Below, in pieces: positions 8,456 to 17,151 of a DNA stretch of 59,700 nucleotides. Numbering within the stretch: the stretch's first letter is position 1; the number at the start of each line of letters is the position of its first letter. This DNA comes from Bacillota bacterium (lineage in GTDB: Bacteria > Bacillota > Clostridia > Christensenellales > Aristaeellaceae). The position numbers were made by a program, and so were the translations under genes. The notes under the pieces are model-generated. The model saw nothing but the letters and a program-made list of their open reading frames with translations. It had not been told where the DNA came from and made no database searches. The stretch is taken from contig JAEWSC010000015.1 in NCBI GenBank assembly GCA_023398575.1, positions 1 through 59,700 on the forward strand, given 5' to 3'.

Positions 8456-10087
8456 ATGGAAGCCAAGTTGCTCAGTTGCATGGCGAAGGTATTCTTGAAT
8501 GGGATTCCAGACAGGTATGAACAGATAGAGGCCGTTTCCGGCTTTCATAACGAAGTCATCTGCTTCCAACTCGCCTTCCGGAGCATGCAGAAAGAATGCT
8601 TTCAGATTAAGATAAATTTTCCGGGCTCTGTACGGATGTTTCGGGTACAACCTATCGCCGTACAGCTGCCGGTCTATCCCAATGGGGATCTGGATTATCT
8701 GGGGAATGCACCGGGACTGTATCCGGATCTTCTGGACGATTGCCCTACCGCTCTGGTGCTAGAGGCAGATGAAAACTGGCGCTCTCTTTTTCTGGAGATA
8801 GAGCCTGGGACGATGCTCGCTGGTACGCATCACTTCGAGATTACCATGACTGGCCCTGCTGGTCAGATTCTTTCTGAAAAATCACTGTCTGTCCGGGTAA
8901 TCGATATTGAGCTTCCAGACCACGGAATCATCTATACGCGCTGGTTCCACTGCGACGCCCTTTCCATCTACTATGGAGTTCCAGTCTTCTCTGAAGAACA
9001 TTGGAGAATTATTGAGAGCTTCCTTCAAAAAGCAGTACAGCGGGGTATGAATATGGTCCTGACGCCGATTCATACACCGCCTCTTGATACGGATGTCGGT
9101 GCTGAGCGGCAGACTGTGCAACTGGTGAAGGTGATCAGGAGTGTACAGGGATGTTACGAGTTTGACTTCACCTTACTGGATCGCTGGATCGATCTTTGTC
9201 TCAGAATCGGCATCAAATATTTTGAGATGGCCCATCTTTACACGCAATGGGGTGCGGCAGCTGCGCCAAAGATTGTCGCTTGGACGCCGGATGGCGAAAA
9301 GCGGATCTTTGGATGGGATTCACCGGCTTGTGGAACGGAATACCAGGAGTTTCTTGGTCAGTACCTGACCGCGCTGACAGCTCATCTGCAAGCATTGGGA
9401 GTATCAGAACGCTGTTTTTTCCATATATCAGACGAGCCAAACAGGGAGAGCAAAAAAGCCTATTTAGCGGCGAAACTTCAATTAGTGCCGTATCTGCATG
9501 GATTCCCACTGATTGATGCGCTTTCGGATGTTGCGTTTTGGGAAGACAAGACTGTTGACTGCCCAATCGCCGCTACGGATGCTATCAATCCCTTCCTTGA
9601 CAAAAACGTCCCAGGCTTATGGGCATATTATTGCTGCGGTCAGCACAAAGATGTCAGCAACAGTTTTATCGCCATGCCCGGAGAGAGAACAAGAATCCTT
9701 GGTGTACAGTTGTACAAGTATCAAATAGCAGGCTTTTTGCAGTGGGGCTATAATTTTTATTTTGGGCGCAATTCTCGCTACTTCATTAACCCCTATCGGA
9801 CCAGCGACGGGGACGGGTGCTGGCCGGCAGGAGATCCTTTCCTCGTCTATCCTTCCAGCGACGGCCGTGCATTGGACAGCTTGAGAGGGTATTTAACCCA
9901 AAAGGCATTCGATGATGTTCGGGCATTGAAACTACTAGAATCGTTGACGGACAGGGAAAATGTGATCTCATTTGTTAATCGAACACTAGGACAGGATCTA
10001 TCTTTCGATAAGTATCCCAGGGGAGAAAAGGTGTTCCTGGATTTCAGAGAGTGTCTGGAATTCGAAATCATGAAGAATATTCCTTAG
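8456..10087 (+). CDS. DUF4091-domain protein, predicted glycosidase-like enzyme
   Basis: A 543-aa cytoplasmic protein with an N-terminal beta-rich part (about 1-150) and a barrel-like C-terminal part typical of DUF4091 proteins, with the acidic motif HISDEPNRESKKAY and aromatic segments (FLQWGYNFYFGRNSRYFINPY). The family is generally regarded as a predicted glycoside hydrolase relative; I know of no secure activity. A TTG start at 8438 is possible, but the ATG at 8456 follows GGAAGGGAG at good spacing. It is the last gene of the AraC-linked operon and probably acts on the same imported glycan as the GH172 and GH2 enzymes. Confidence 0.8.
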   Translation: MEAKLLSCMAKVFLNGIPDRYEQIEAVSGFHNEVICFQLAFRSMQKECFQIKINFPGSVRMFRVQPIAVQLPVYPNGDLDYLGNAPGLYPDLLDDCPTALVLEADENWRSLFLEIEPGTMLAGTHHFEITMTGPAGQILSEKSLSVRVIDIELPDHGIIYTRWFHCDALSIYYGVPVFSEEHWRIIESFLQKAVQRGMNMVLTPIHTPPLDTDVGAERQTVQLVKVIRSVQGCYEFDFTLLDRWIDLCLRIGIKYFEMAHLYTQWGAAAAPKIVAWTPDGEKRIFGWDSPACGTEYQEFLGQYLTALTAHLQALGVSERCFFHISDEPNRESKKAYLAAKLQLVPYLHGFPLIDALSDVAFWEDKTVDCPIAATDAINPFLDKNVPGLWAYYCCGQHKDVSNSFIAMPGERTRILGVQLYKYQIAGFLQWGYNFYFGRNSRYFINPYRTSDGDGCWPAGDPFLVYPSSDGRALDSLRGYLTQKAFDDVRALKLLESLTDRENVISFVNRTLGQDLSFDKYPRGEKVFLDFRECLEFEIMKNIP

Positions 10088-10587
10088 CTAGAAAAGGCAA
10101 GAAACTGCAAGTGGGTTTACTAAAACGTTATTCTAATAGACTACAAGGGCACTAACGGTTTTATGTGCCGGTATGGGATTGAGGACTCGCAATCCTAGTA
10201 CAATATTTATCAAGGGGATGTAGGTATATCACATCCACTCACCTAGCCAAACCTTTAGATATCAATATGCAATTACAAGGGCTGTTGACGTCGTCATTGA
10301 CATCAAAAGCCCTTGTTGTAATAGATATACTGATGAGGTAACAGCGCAACCATAACAAAGAAGCAGGATGGTTCTAAACAATGGTGCTGGTTGCCCTTGA
10401 CGAGAAAACTACTTATCACCAAGAGAACGCTTATCTACCCATCCCCCATCGAATTCGCCATCCAAACCATGCCCGTGAATGCACTTTTACCACTGATCTA
10501 CTCAGTGATAAGAAGGGGCATAACAAAGGAATACCCCAACAGAGCCTAATATCGGTATGCAAATATCATCAATGACACGCATCCCGG
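10088..10587. other. Convergent intergenic region with hairpin and a diverged dispersed repeat
   Basis: This 500-bp region separates two operons that run toward each other. I see no convincing gene; the 64-codon frame at 10,381 has no family features. It contains an imperfect 24-base-arm palindrome at 10,272-10,322 that could end transcription from either side. The stretch 10,263-10,406 is related to 28,097-28,240, which occupies the equivalent position downstream of the next plus-strand operon. The rest holds nothing I can identify. Confidence 0.6.
10263..10406. repeat. Dispersed repeat, copy A (hairpin plus adjoining 85 bases)
   Basis: Aligned by eye with 28,097-28,240, this copy shares roughly 70% of bases, including CAATTACAA.GGCTGTTGA, ACATCAA.AGCC and, further right, GATG..GGNAACAGC.CAAC and a GGATGGT block. 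Both copies sit just after a plus-strand operon and facing a minus-strand one. Short peptides encoded at the right end of each (LVAL followed by two variable residues and Lys) also match, so the repeat may be the relic of a small mobile element. No ends or target duplications are clear. Confidence 0.5.
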
Positions 10588-11655
10588 TCAGATAATCTCC
10601 AGATCATCCCTTGTGCCAAGGGGCGGGAAGGTCTTGGCGGGTGTGTCCTGATACCAGTAGGCGACGGAGGCCAGGTCATCCTGCAAGGGCAGGTACCGCC
10701 GGCCGCTGCGCCAACCAAGGGCCTGAATGGTTACGCGCAGGTCCTTTTGAAAGTAGAGGGGATCGGTAATGTGCCAGCGGTACATGCCAAAGCGCATCTG
10801 CGAATCGTACAGCCTGTCGGGGCGGATGACCTGGGGGAGCCCGGCGTAGGCGGTGGAAAACTCTTCATATTCATGGGTTTTTTGATTTTCAAAATCATAG
10901 GAGCCGCAGAAGTAATCCTCGGTGCCGGTGCCGCAGATGGTGGGGTATTCTTTGTCTCCATCCATAAAGAACTTGATTTCGCCCTCGCCCCACCAGCCGC
11001 AGTTGTTGGTTCCCCAGGCCATGTAGGTGCCTACATACTGGCCTTTGCCCTGGACGCCGTCCAAAATGGTGTAGTCGGTCTTGTAGGGCAGGGGATTGAC
11101 CCTGCGGAACTGGGCATGGAAATAGCCCGCCGTCTCAGGCACCGGCTGCAGAATGTAAGTGATTTGGTAGTATACTGTCACTTGATCGTCGTTGCGGTTT
11201 TCCAGCGTGATGCGGCAGTTTTTGCGGAAAGGCATGCTCCAATAGCAGTTGAATGCGCTGCCGGGATTGACACATACCGCCATGGAATTGACAGGCGCGT
11301 ACCGGCCCCAGCCACAGGCAAAGAAATCGCCCAAGGGGCATTCCACAGAAGGGACCTCGCTGTCATCCCAATAGAAGCGAATGATCTGGTTGCGCCACAC
11401 GCCGGTGGGGGTGAGCCAGATGTGCTTAATGATACCGGGGCCATCCATTCGGGCCAACTCGAGGGTTTCGCCAGCCGGGATGTGCAGGTAAGGGTTCACC
11501 TTCCAGCCGGTGCCCAGGTCCCTGGCGGCAACCTTTGCCGTGCCTTCTTCCAAAGGTGTACGGCCCCCCATGCCTTTTTCACCTGTCCTGTTTTCCGGGG
11601 AGATGGAGCGTGTTTCATATCCGTTAAGGAGTGAGAGGTCTTCCAAGGCGCGCAT
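10588..11655 (-). CDS. GH172 (DUF2961) glycoside hydrolase, copy B
   Basis: A 355-aa GH172 enzyme and the last gene of the minus-strand arm of the candidate D-arabinan locus. Family marks are the DGPGIIKHIWLTPTG segment, FYWDDSEVPSVECPLGDFF, GWWGEGEIKFFMDGD and ICGTGTEDYFCGSYDF, with Glu246 in GTGTED as a plausible catalytic residue. GTGTEDYFCGSYDF differs from copies A and C (GTGTEDFFNGAW, GTGTEDYVNMSW), so this is probably a distinct subfamily. No signal peptide is present. Of three clustered ATGs the third (11,655) has GGAGG at 9 bases and is preferred. Known GH172 activities include exo-alpha-D-arabinofuranosidase and D-fructofuranosidase; context favours the former. Confidence 0.88.
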   Translation of the reverse strand: MRALEDLSLLNGYETRSISPENRTGEKGMGGRTPLEEGTAKVAARDLGTGWKVNPYLHIPAGETLELARMDGPGIIKHIWLTPTGVWRNQIIRFYWDDSEVPSVECPLGDFFACGWGRYAPVNSMAVCVNPGSAFNCYWSMPFRKNCRITLENRNDDQVTVYYQITYILQPVPETAGYFHAQFRRVNPLPYKTDYTILDGVQGKGQYVGTYMAWGTNNCGWWGEGEIKFFMDGDKEYPTICGTGTEDYFCGSYDFENQKTHEYEEFSTAYAGLPQVIRPDRLYDSQMRFGMYRWHITDPLYFQKDLRVTIQALGWRSGRRYLPLQDDLASVAYWYQDTPAKTFPPLGTRDDLEII

Positions 11656-11688
11656 AGTCATCATCCTCCGATTTTCTGATGAAGTGTA

Positions 11689-12807
11689 TTACGGCAGGTC
11701 AGCCCGCATCCACATGATGTTGTAGATGGGAAAGAATTGGCTCATGGCGAAGTAAAAGGTCTTGCCATCATTTTCGATATACTTGGGGTGCATGTAAGCG
11801 CCGTACAGGGATGCATACCGTGCTGCACTGGCAAGCGTATACTCTTTGCTCCATGTATCCCAGGGGGTCACGCCCTCCCGCATTACGATACCATGGGCCT
11901 TTTCTGACAGGTAGGTCATGATGAAGTTACCTAGGTAAGGATTGTAGATCACGGAGATTTCTCCGACCGGGCCGTCGATGATCACTTTCGCCCGCTTTAT
12001 GCCTTCTTCACCTTGCACCCACAGAGGGGCTCCATCCTTATCAAGGCCTGTGAAGTAGGAATAGCTTTGATAATTCTCGATCTTATCGACCGGCACCTTC
12101 ATCAGTGCCACGCCGCCATCCCTGCCTCCGGGGATGCCCCAAATGTACATGGTGTCTCCGATTTGGCAGTTGGCGGTCTGAATAAATTTCGAATCGCCGG
12201 GCCATTTCAGGTCATTCAGCTTCGTCCATTTCTTGCCGCCGTCTTCCGATTTGGCAAGTCCAGAATACCGGCAGTCCCACCGGCCGGGGTCGCCCCAGTG
12301 GGAGACGGACATGTAGATGCAGTAAAGTGTATCATCCACCGCAAAAATGTTGGTGGGGATTACTGTCATCTCGGTGTAGTCCTGCTTCAGGCTGCCCAGC
12401 AGCTCTTTGGCCTTGCCTTGCTTGTCGGTAATGGCGTCCACAATGGTAAGGCCGTCAGAGGGATCATCGTCCTCGATCAAAAACAACACGTTGCTGCGCC
12501 AGTGGCCGCTGTTTTCGTCGCCGAAGGTATCGCCGCCGAACATGTAGGTGGTGTTGCCGATCACCGCCATGGAACCCAGATCGACGCCCCATACCCCAAA
12601 GCGGGACTGGGTTTTGTTTTCGCTGTCCTCGCCTGTTATCTGCGAAACCTTGGAAACGTTTGTTTTGGTCAGGTTGTGCAGTTCCCATTGCTTGTTTTCA
12701 AGCATCCCTACAGCGTTGTCATCGCCCAGGGGAAGGGGCTGCGCCAGCGACGCGGAAAGGGAGAAAATCAACATGGCGAAAAGGCACGCACACGCAAACC
12801 GTTTCAT
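11689..12807 (-). CDS. Secreted GH183 (DUF4185) protein, candidate endo-D-arabinanase
   Basis: A 372-aa protein with a clear signal peptide (about 1-22, cleavage near SLA-QP) and a five-bladed-propeller-type DUF4185 domain. Conserved family acidic motifs are visible in GVWGVDLGSM and YMFGGDTFGDENSGHWRSNV near residues 73-108. DUF4185 proteins now form GH183, whose characterised members are endo-D-arabinofuranases that cut the D-arabinan of mycobacterial arabinogalactan. It is the only glycosidase in the locus with an export signal, as expected for the enzyme that makes importable oligosaccharides. Its ATG directly follows the stop of GH172 copy C, with AAGAGGTG before it, so the two are translationally coupled. 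The activity is inferred from family and context. Confidence 0.87.
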   Translation of the reverse strand: MKRFACACLFAMLIFSLSASLAQPLPLGDDNAVGMLENKQWELHNLTKTNVSKVSQITGEDSENKTQSRFGVWGVDLGSMAVIGNTTYMFGGDTFGDENSGHWRSNVLFLIEDDDPSDGLTIVDAITDKQGKAKELLGSLKQDYTEMTVIPTNIFAVDDTLYCIYMSVSHWGDPGRWDCRYSGLAKSEDGGKKWTKLNDLKWPGDSKFIQTANCQIGDTMYIWGIPGGRDGGVALMKVPVDKIENYQSYSYFTGLDKDGAPLWVQGEEGIKRAKVIIDGPVGEISVIYNPYLGNFIMTYLSEKAHGIVMREGVTPWDTWSKEYTLASAARYASLYGAYMHPKYIENDGKTFYFAMSQFFPIYNIMWMRADLP

Positions 12808-13899
12808 TTACAGCACCTCTTCTCCCCAGCGCAACTTCTCCGCATCCAGCGGCAAGCGTTTTTCCGCCGGCAGGATAGGTTCAAAGGGCTTGTGGGGCTC
12901 CGTTTGGTACCAATAGGCGGTGGTGGCCCAGTCGTCGCTGCGGTGGTTGTTGTGGCCATGCTCGATGGTCACGCGGATGGACTTTTCAAAGGTGATGGGG
13001 TCCTTGATATGGTACCGGTAATAGGTGATTTTGCCCTTCCAGTTGTTGTCGCCGCCCAGGATGATGCCATGATACGGCGCGGAATACTCCTGCTGAGGGC
13101 ACCAGGACATATTGACGTAATCTTCTGTGCCTGTACCGTGAATTTGGGGCGGCCAGGTTTCGCCATCCACAAAGATCATATCATCGCCTTCGCCGGGCCA
13201 ATCCCACTTGTTGCTTTCGCGAAGGTTGTGAATGTTGATATTGCAGCCCACATAATGGCCGGCCCCTTCGGCTTCCAGAATAACATAGTTGCCGTCGCCT
13301 GTCACATTCTTCCCGCCGAAGCAGTAAAAGCGGTTGTCCACGCCTTGATCGCTGATGCCTTCGGTGGGGCATTCCCTGTGCCACTTGGCATGGAAATACA
13401 GTGTTTCCTCCGGCAGCGCTTCCATGGTCTCGTAATCAAAATAGAAATAGGTCAGCAGTGGCAGCGTGCCCTGGTTCACGACCTCTACCTTGGCGGATTT
13501 GTGAAAGGGCATGGGGAACCAGCAATTGAAGCCCTTGCCGTTTTCCGGGCTCATTTGCAATGGCTCGGAAACGAAATTCCGGCTGATGGCGTGGCCCATG
13601 CCGAAAAAGTCACCGATGGGCGCCTCTACGCTGGGGATTTCCTCGCCATCCCAGTACATGCGCAGGAGCACCTTACGCAAAAAGTGAGGCTCATCCTGGG
13701 GGGCGTTCATCAGTGTGAACCAGATGTGGTTGATGCAAGCGGGGCCAGTTATTTCCGCTACGACACGGGTTTCGCCGGGAGCTATGGTCCAACGATCCTC
13801 GTTGCCGCCGGTGATATCATAGCTGGAAAGACGCAGCCTTTTCGTGTGCCGCCGAAGATGGATATTGGATAAATCAGCCGGTACAAACGGTTTGCTCAT
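12808..13899 (-). CDS. GH172 (DUF2961) glycoside hydrolase, copy C
   Basis: A 363-aa GH172 enzyme without a signal peptide. Motifs are the RLSSYDITGGNEDRW opening shared with copy A, MYWDGEEIPSVEAPIGDFFG, WPGEGDDMIFVDGETWPP and HGTGTEDYVNMSW, with Glu259 a plausible catalytic residue, then EHGHNNH near the end. It resembles copy A (2008) far more than its neighbour copy B, so the locus carries two different GH172 subfamilies, perhaps for different linkages. It follows the second permease by 20 bases and abuts the GH183 gene. The start has GAGGT 5 bases upstream. Confidence 0.88.
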   Translation of the reverse strand: MSKPFVPADLSNIHLRRHTKRLRLSSYDITGGNEDRWTIAPGETRVVAEITGPACINHIWFTLMNAPQDEPHFLRKVLLRMYWDGEEIPSVEAPIGDFFGMGHAISRNFVSEPLQMSPENGKGFNCWFPMPFHKSAKVEVVNQGTLPLLTYFYFDYETMEALPEETLYFHAKWHRECPTEGISDQGVDNRFYCFGGKNVTGDGNYVILEAEGAGHYVGCNINIHNLRESNKWDWPGEGDDMIFVDGETWPPQIHGTGTEDYVNMSWCPQQEYSAPYHGIILGGDNNWKGKITYYRYHIKDPITFEKSIRVTIEHGHNNHRSDDWATTAYWYQTEPHKPFEPILPAEKRLPLDAEKLRWGEEVL

Positions 13900-13919
13900 A
13901 TGCTACCTCATAAATTTCA

Positions 13920-14762
13920 TTATTTAATGCCGGAGATCATGAGTCCCTTGACGATGTGCCGCTGGAACAGCAGGAATACCAATATGGGGGGCAGCGCCGC
14001 GATGGCAGACCCGGCTAAAACAACACCGTAATTGTTGCTGTACATGTTGTTGTAGGAACGGATTACCTGCATCACCTGCATGTACTGGCTGCTGGTAACC
14101 GTCATGGCCGGCCAGAGAAAGCTGTTCCAATACCCTAGAAACGCGCCGGTGCCGATAATCACGTAAGGGGATTTGGCATTGGGGATGAAGATGCTCAAAA
14201 AAATGCGGAACCGGCTGGCGCCGTCGATGAGCGCGGCCTCCTCGGTGGCCATGGGCATGTTTAAAAAGAACTGCCGGAAAAAGAAGATGGAGCCTGCGCT
14301 GGCCAGGCCTGGCAGAATCAGCACCCAGTAAGAATCCAGCATGCCAAGGCTGTTCACTACCACAAAGGAGGTGATTAGGATGGTGATGCCTGGAATGTAC
14401 ATGGTGAAGATGGTAATGCGCCAAAACAGTTTTTTCAGCCTGAACTCCAGCCTGGCATAGGCATAGGCTGCCATGGAATTGATGGTGATAGCCAGAAGGG
14501 CAGCCGTGATGGCCACAAATGCACTAGATTTCATGGCCTGCAGGAAGGGATAGTTTGTGTCGTTGAACAATTTTTGCAGGTTTTCCATGGTCCACACGCT
14601 TGGGAAAAAGCGCAAGGGATTGGCTTTTAGTACTTCTTTTCCGGACTTAAAGGCGGAAACCATCATCCAGAACAACGGAAACAGGGAAATCAGCGTCACG
14701 GTCAGCGCCAAAGCGGTAAAGATCGTTTCAAGTGTTTTTTTGTTTTTGTTAACGGAGCTCAT
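13920..14762 (-). CDS. ABC sugar importer permease, MalG/CUT1 type
   Basis: A 280-aa membrane protein with six hydrophobic segments and the EAA loop EEAALIDGASRFRIFLSIFIPN. The ending (FQRHIVKGLMISGIK) is typical of MalG-like CUT1 permeases. It pairs with the upstream MalF-type permease (18-base gap) and the binding protein at 15,841. A GGAAAGGGGGATGA ribosome site precedes the ATG. The importer probably brings in the oligosaccharides released by the GH183 enzyme. No ATPase gene is in the operon. Confidence 0.92.
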   Translation of the reverse strand: MSSVNKNKKTLETIFTALALTVTLISLFPLFWMMVSAFKSGKEVLKANPLRFFPSVWTMENLQKLFNDTNYPFLQAMKSSAFVAITAALLAITINSMAAYAYARLEFRLKKLFWRITIFTMYIPGITILITSFVVVNSLGMLDSYWVLILPGLASAGSIFFFRQFFLNMPMATEEAALIDGASRFRIFLSIFIPNAKSPYVIIGTGAFLGYWNSFLWPAMTVTSSQYMQVMQVIRSYNNMYSNNYGVVLAGSAIAALPPILVFLLFQRHIVKGLMISGIK

Positions 14763-14780
14763 GCGGTCATCCCCCTTTCC

Positions 14781-15695
14781 TTATTCGTCCTGGGCTTTTT
14801 GCGAGCCGATCAAGGTAAACACGATGCAATTCAAGGCGCCGATGATCACCATCAGCAAAAGTGCGGCCGCAACGGTATAGCCCATGGTATAATCCGGGCT
14901 TTTAAAGTTGTTGTAGATGTATATCATCGGTGTTAAGGTACTGTTCACCGGCCCGCCGGTTCCATTCATCATAAGATATGGCAAATCGAACATCTGCAAG
15001 GTGCCAGTCATGAGGCCAATCAGCAGAAGGATGAAGATGTTCCGCATGGAAGGCAAGGTGATTTTGAACAGCTTGGTCAAGGCGTTTGCCCCGTCGACTT
15101 CTGCTGCCTCGTAATAGTTCTGCGGTATGTTTTGAAGGCCCGCGTACATGATTAATGAGTTGTAGCCAAAGCCCAACCACAGGGATGCAATGGAAACGGC
15201 CCATCTGGCAAGGTTCGGCTCGGCCAGAAAGCCTATGCGCTTGCCGCCCAGTTGGCGGACAAACCAGTTGAGAATGCCACCCTGATAGTTGAAGATGAAT
15301 AGGAAGATGACAGATGCCACCACGCCTGCGATAACGGTGGGGACATAGATTGCTGTTTTTGCATACGCGCCGATCTTGGGGCTCATGTCCCGAAGTACAT
15401 GGGCAAAAAGAAAGGATGCTATCATTTGGATGGGCACAATAATAACCACAAATCCCAATATGTTTTTGATGGCTGTATGAAACAGTTGGTTTTTTAGTAC
15501 CATGATAAAATTATCGAAGCCGATAAATTTGGTTTCCTGATAAAATTGCCAGTTGGTAAAGCTTCTGCTCAAGGCCATAAACAGGGGCACCAGTACGAAT
15601 ATGCTCAGGCACAATATGGATGGCAGGATCATCATATAAGCTGTCCAATGGTCCATACGCCTGGTGGATAGACCGCTTGATTTTCCCTTGGTCAC
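14781..15695 (-). CDS. ABC sugar importer permease, MalF/CUT1 type
   Basis: A 304-aa permease with six hydrophobic segments and the loop EAAEVDGANALTKLFKITLPSM. The start codon is GTG at 15,695, preceded by AAGGAAGGAAG; an overlapping ATG is out of frame. It lies 145 bases after the binding-protein gene, with a GC-rich stem-loop in the gap, and is followed by the MalG-type subunit. Family assignment is secure; the substrate is inferred from the surrounding glycosidases. Confidence 0.92.
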   Translation of the reverse strand: MTKGKSSGLSTRRMDHWTAYMMILPSILCLSIFVLVPLFMALSRSFTNWQFYQETKFIGFDNFIMVLKNQLFHTAIKNILGFVVIIVPIQMIASFLFAHVLRDMSPKIGAYAKTAIYVPTVIAGVVASVIFLFIFNYQGGILNWFVRQLGGKRIGFLAEPNLARWAVSIASLWLGFGYNSLIMYAGLQNIPQNYYEAAEVDGANALTKLFKITLPSMRNIFILLLIGLMTGTLQMFDLPYLMMNGTGGPVNSTLTPMIYIYNNFKSPDYTMGYTVAAALLLMVIIGALNCIVFTLIGSQKAQDE

Positions 15696-15797
15696 ATTGC
15701 TTCCTTCCTTTCAAATTTGATGGAAAGGCCGGAAAAGCATGTGCTTTGTGCGGCCGATTATCGATAAAGCGGCGTTGCCATCTTTTTGATAATGAAG

Positions 15798-15821
15798 GGG
15801 GGAGGGGATGAACCCTCCCCC
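15798..15821 (-). promoter_or_regulatory. Intercistronic GC-rich stem-loop between binding protein and permease genes
   Basis: A 9-bp all-G/C-rich stem (GGGGGAGGG and its complement) with a 6-base loop lies about 20 bases downstream of the binding-protein stop. No U-run follows on the minus strand. It matches the pattern seen after all four binding-protein genes here and probably sets a higher level of binding protein than permease. Confidence 0.65.
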
Positions 15822-15840
15822 TAAGAAGAGTATTGAAGCG

Positions 15841-17133
15841 TTACTGCGGCTTCTTGGTGGAGTAGTCGTTGTTCTGGATGAACAGGTTGATGGCGTCCGC
15901 AGCGGCCTTTAATGCATCCTCCGGCGTTGCGCCATTGACAATCACTTCACCCATGGCGGTCAGCATGTTGGCGCTGACATCCCAGGCGTACAGGGGCTCA
16001 CTGATGGAGGTGGGGATGATCTGGGAGGAGATGACCTGCATCCAGGCGTCATCCTTGGCGGCGGTGTTGGTGGTCAGGTATTCGTCCACAGACTTGCGAG
16101 GGGAGTACTTGGAGAAGCTGGCGGCCTCGAAGAAGGAGGCGGCGCGGGCAGCATCGGAGCCCAGCAGCCAGGTGATGTAAGCGGCAGCGCCTTCGGGCTG
16201 CTTGGCCTTGGCATCAACCACGTACGTCCAGCCGCCCACGGTGGAGTGGAAGGGGTTACCATCCTTGGTAGGTGCGGGAGCAACGCCAATGTTTTCCACC
16301 ATGTCGGGATAGTTCTTGGTGAGGTCCGCGATTCCCCAGGAACCGGAGAAGGTCATAGCCACGCTGCCATCGCCGATGAGGCGGGCGGAACCGTTATAGC
16401 CTTCCAGCGCCTGTGCGGGAACGGCTTCGCTGGCATACAAGTCCTTCATGAAGGTCAAAAGATCAATGTAGCCCTGATCCTGGCAGTTGGCGCTGGACCA
16501 GTCGTCAGAGATGGGCCAGTGGCCGGCTGCGGTGTTCTCCCAGCCCCACATGGACCATTCATAGTTGAAGGTGGCGCCATAGACGTCGGGGGTGGTCATG
16601 GCTTTGGCGGCGGCAAGGAACTCATCCCAGGTCTTGGGGGGCTCGTTGTAGCCAGCGGCAGCCAGCAGGTCCTTGCGGTAGTACATGACGACAGCGGGTT
16701 CCACCATCTGGGGATAGGCGTATTTGTGGCCGCCCAGGGATACCATGTCCAGCACGTTGGGATACACGTCGTCCCATGCTTCCTGGGGAATCAGTTCATC
16801 CAGCGGCAGATACAAGCCCTGGCTTGCGCCCCAGGGAATGCCACCGTAGTTCATGAGCAGCATGTCGGGCATGGTGCCGGCAGCGCGGGCAGCCGTGACC
16901 TTTTCATCCCAGGCAGCGCCATCCACGAATTCCTGGGTGATATAGTACTTCTGGTTCGGGTCGGCATTGAATGTTTCCACCATCTGCTTGCACCAGGCCT
17001 GGTTCCAATCCTCGAAAATGCGGTTCCACAGAACCACTTCCGTTTTGCCTTCCGTGGTGGCCAGGGCTGTGGGGAGTGACACCATGGTAAGGGCCAGAAC
17101 GAAAACTAGGGTCCATGAGAAGAGACGTTTCAT
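15841..17133 (-). CDS. Extracellular sugar-binding protein, CUT1 family
   Basis: A 430-aa binding protein with a signal peptide (about 1-25, cleavage near ALA-TT) and no lipobox cysteine. The mature part shows the CUT1 binding-protein pattern: VVLWNRIFEDWN, the hinge region PDMLLMNYG, MYYRKDLLAAAGYNEPPKTWDEFLAAAKAM, and a Trp-rich centre for stacking sugars (EWSMWGWENTAAGHWPISDDW). It starts after AAGGAGG and follows DUF6259 by 18 bases. As part of the LacI-controlled arm it is the likely receptor for D-arabino-oligosaccharides; binding specificity cannot be read directly. Confidence 0.92.
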   Translation of the reverse strand: MKRLFSWTLVFVLALTMVSLPTALATTEGKTEVVLWNRIFEDWNQAWCKQMVETFNADPNQKYYITQEFVDGAAWDEKVTAARAAGTMPDMLLMNYGGIPWGASQGLYLPLDELIPQEAWDDVYPNVLDMVSLGGHKYAYPQMVEPAVVMYYRKDLLAAAGYNEPPKTWDEFLAAAKAMTTPDVYGATFNYEWSMWGWENTAAGHWPISDDWSSANCQDQGYIDLLTFMKDLYASEAVPAQALEGYNGSARLIGDGSVAMTFSGSWGIADLTKNYPDMVENIGVAPAPTKDGNPFHSTVGGWTYVVDAKAKQPEGAAAYITWLLGSDAARAASFFEAASFSKYSPRKSVDEYLTTNTAAKDDAWMQVISSQIIPTSISEPLYAWDVSANMLTAMGEVIVNGATPEDALKAAADAINLFIQNNDYSTKKPQ

Positions 17134-17151
17134 ACCTATGATCCTCCTTTA

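Noticed and set aside
10263..10406. Insertion sequence
   Set aside because: No transposase frame or terminal inverted repeats can be identified; the match to 28,097-28,240 is only partial.
12013..13872. 619-codon open frame on the plus strand
   Set aside because: It lies antisense to GH183 and GH172 copy C, which have clear families, ribosome sites and coupling. It is a by-product of GC-rich codon use, as are the long antisense frames at 10,747-11,634, 16,246-17,079, 18,016-18,513, 30,300-31,103 and 33,722-34,390.
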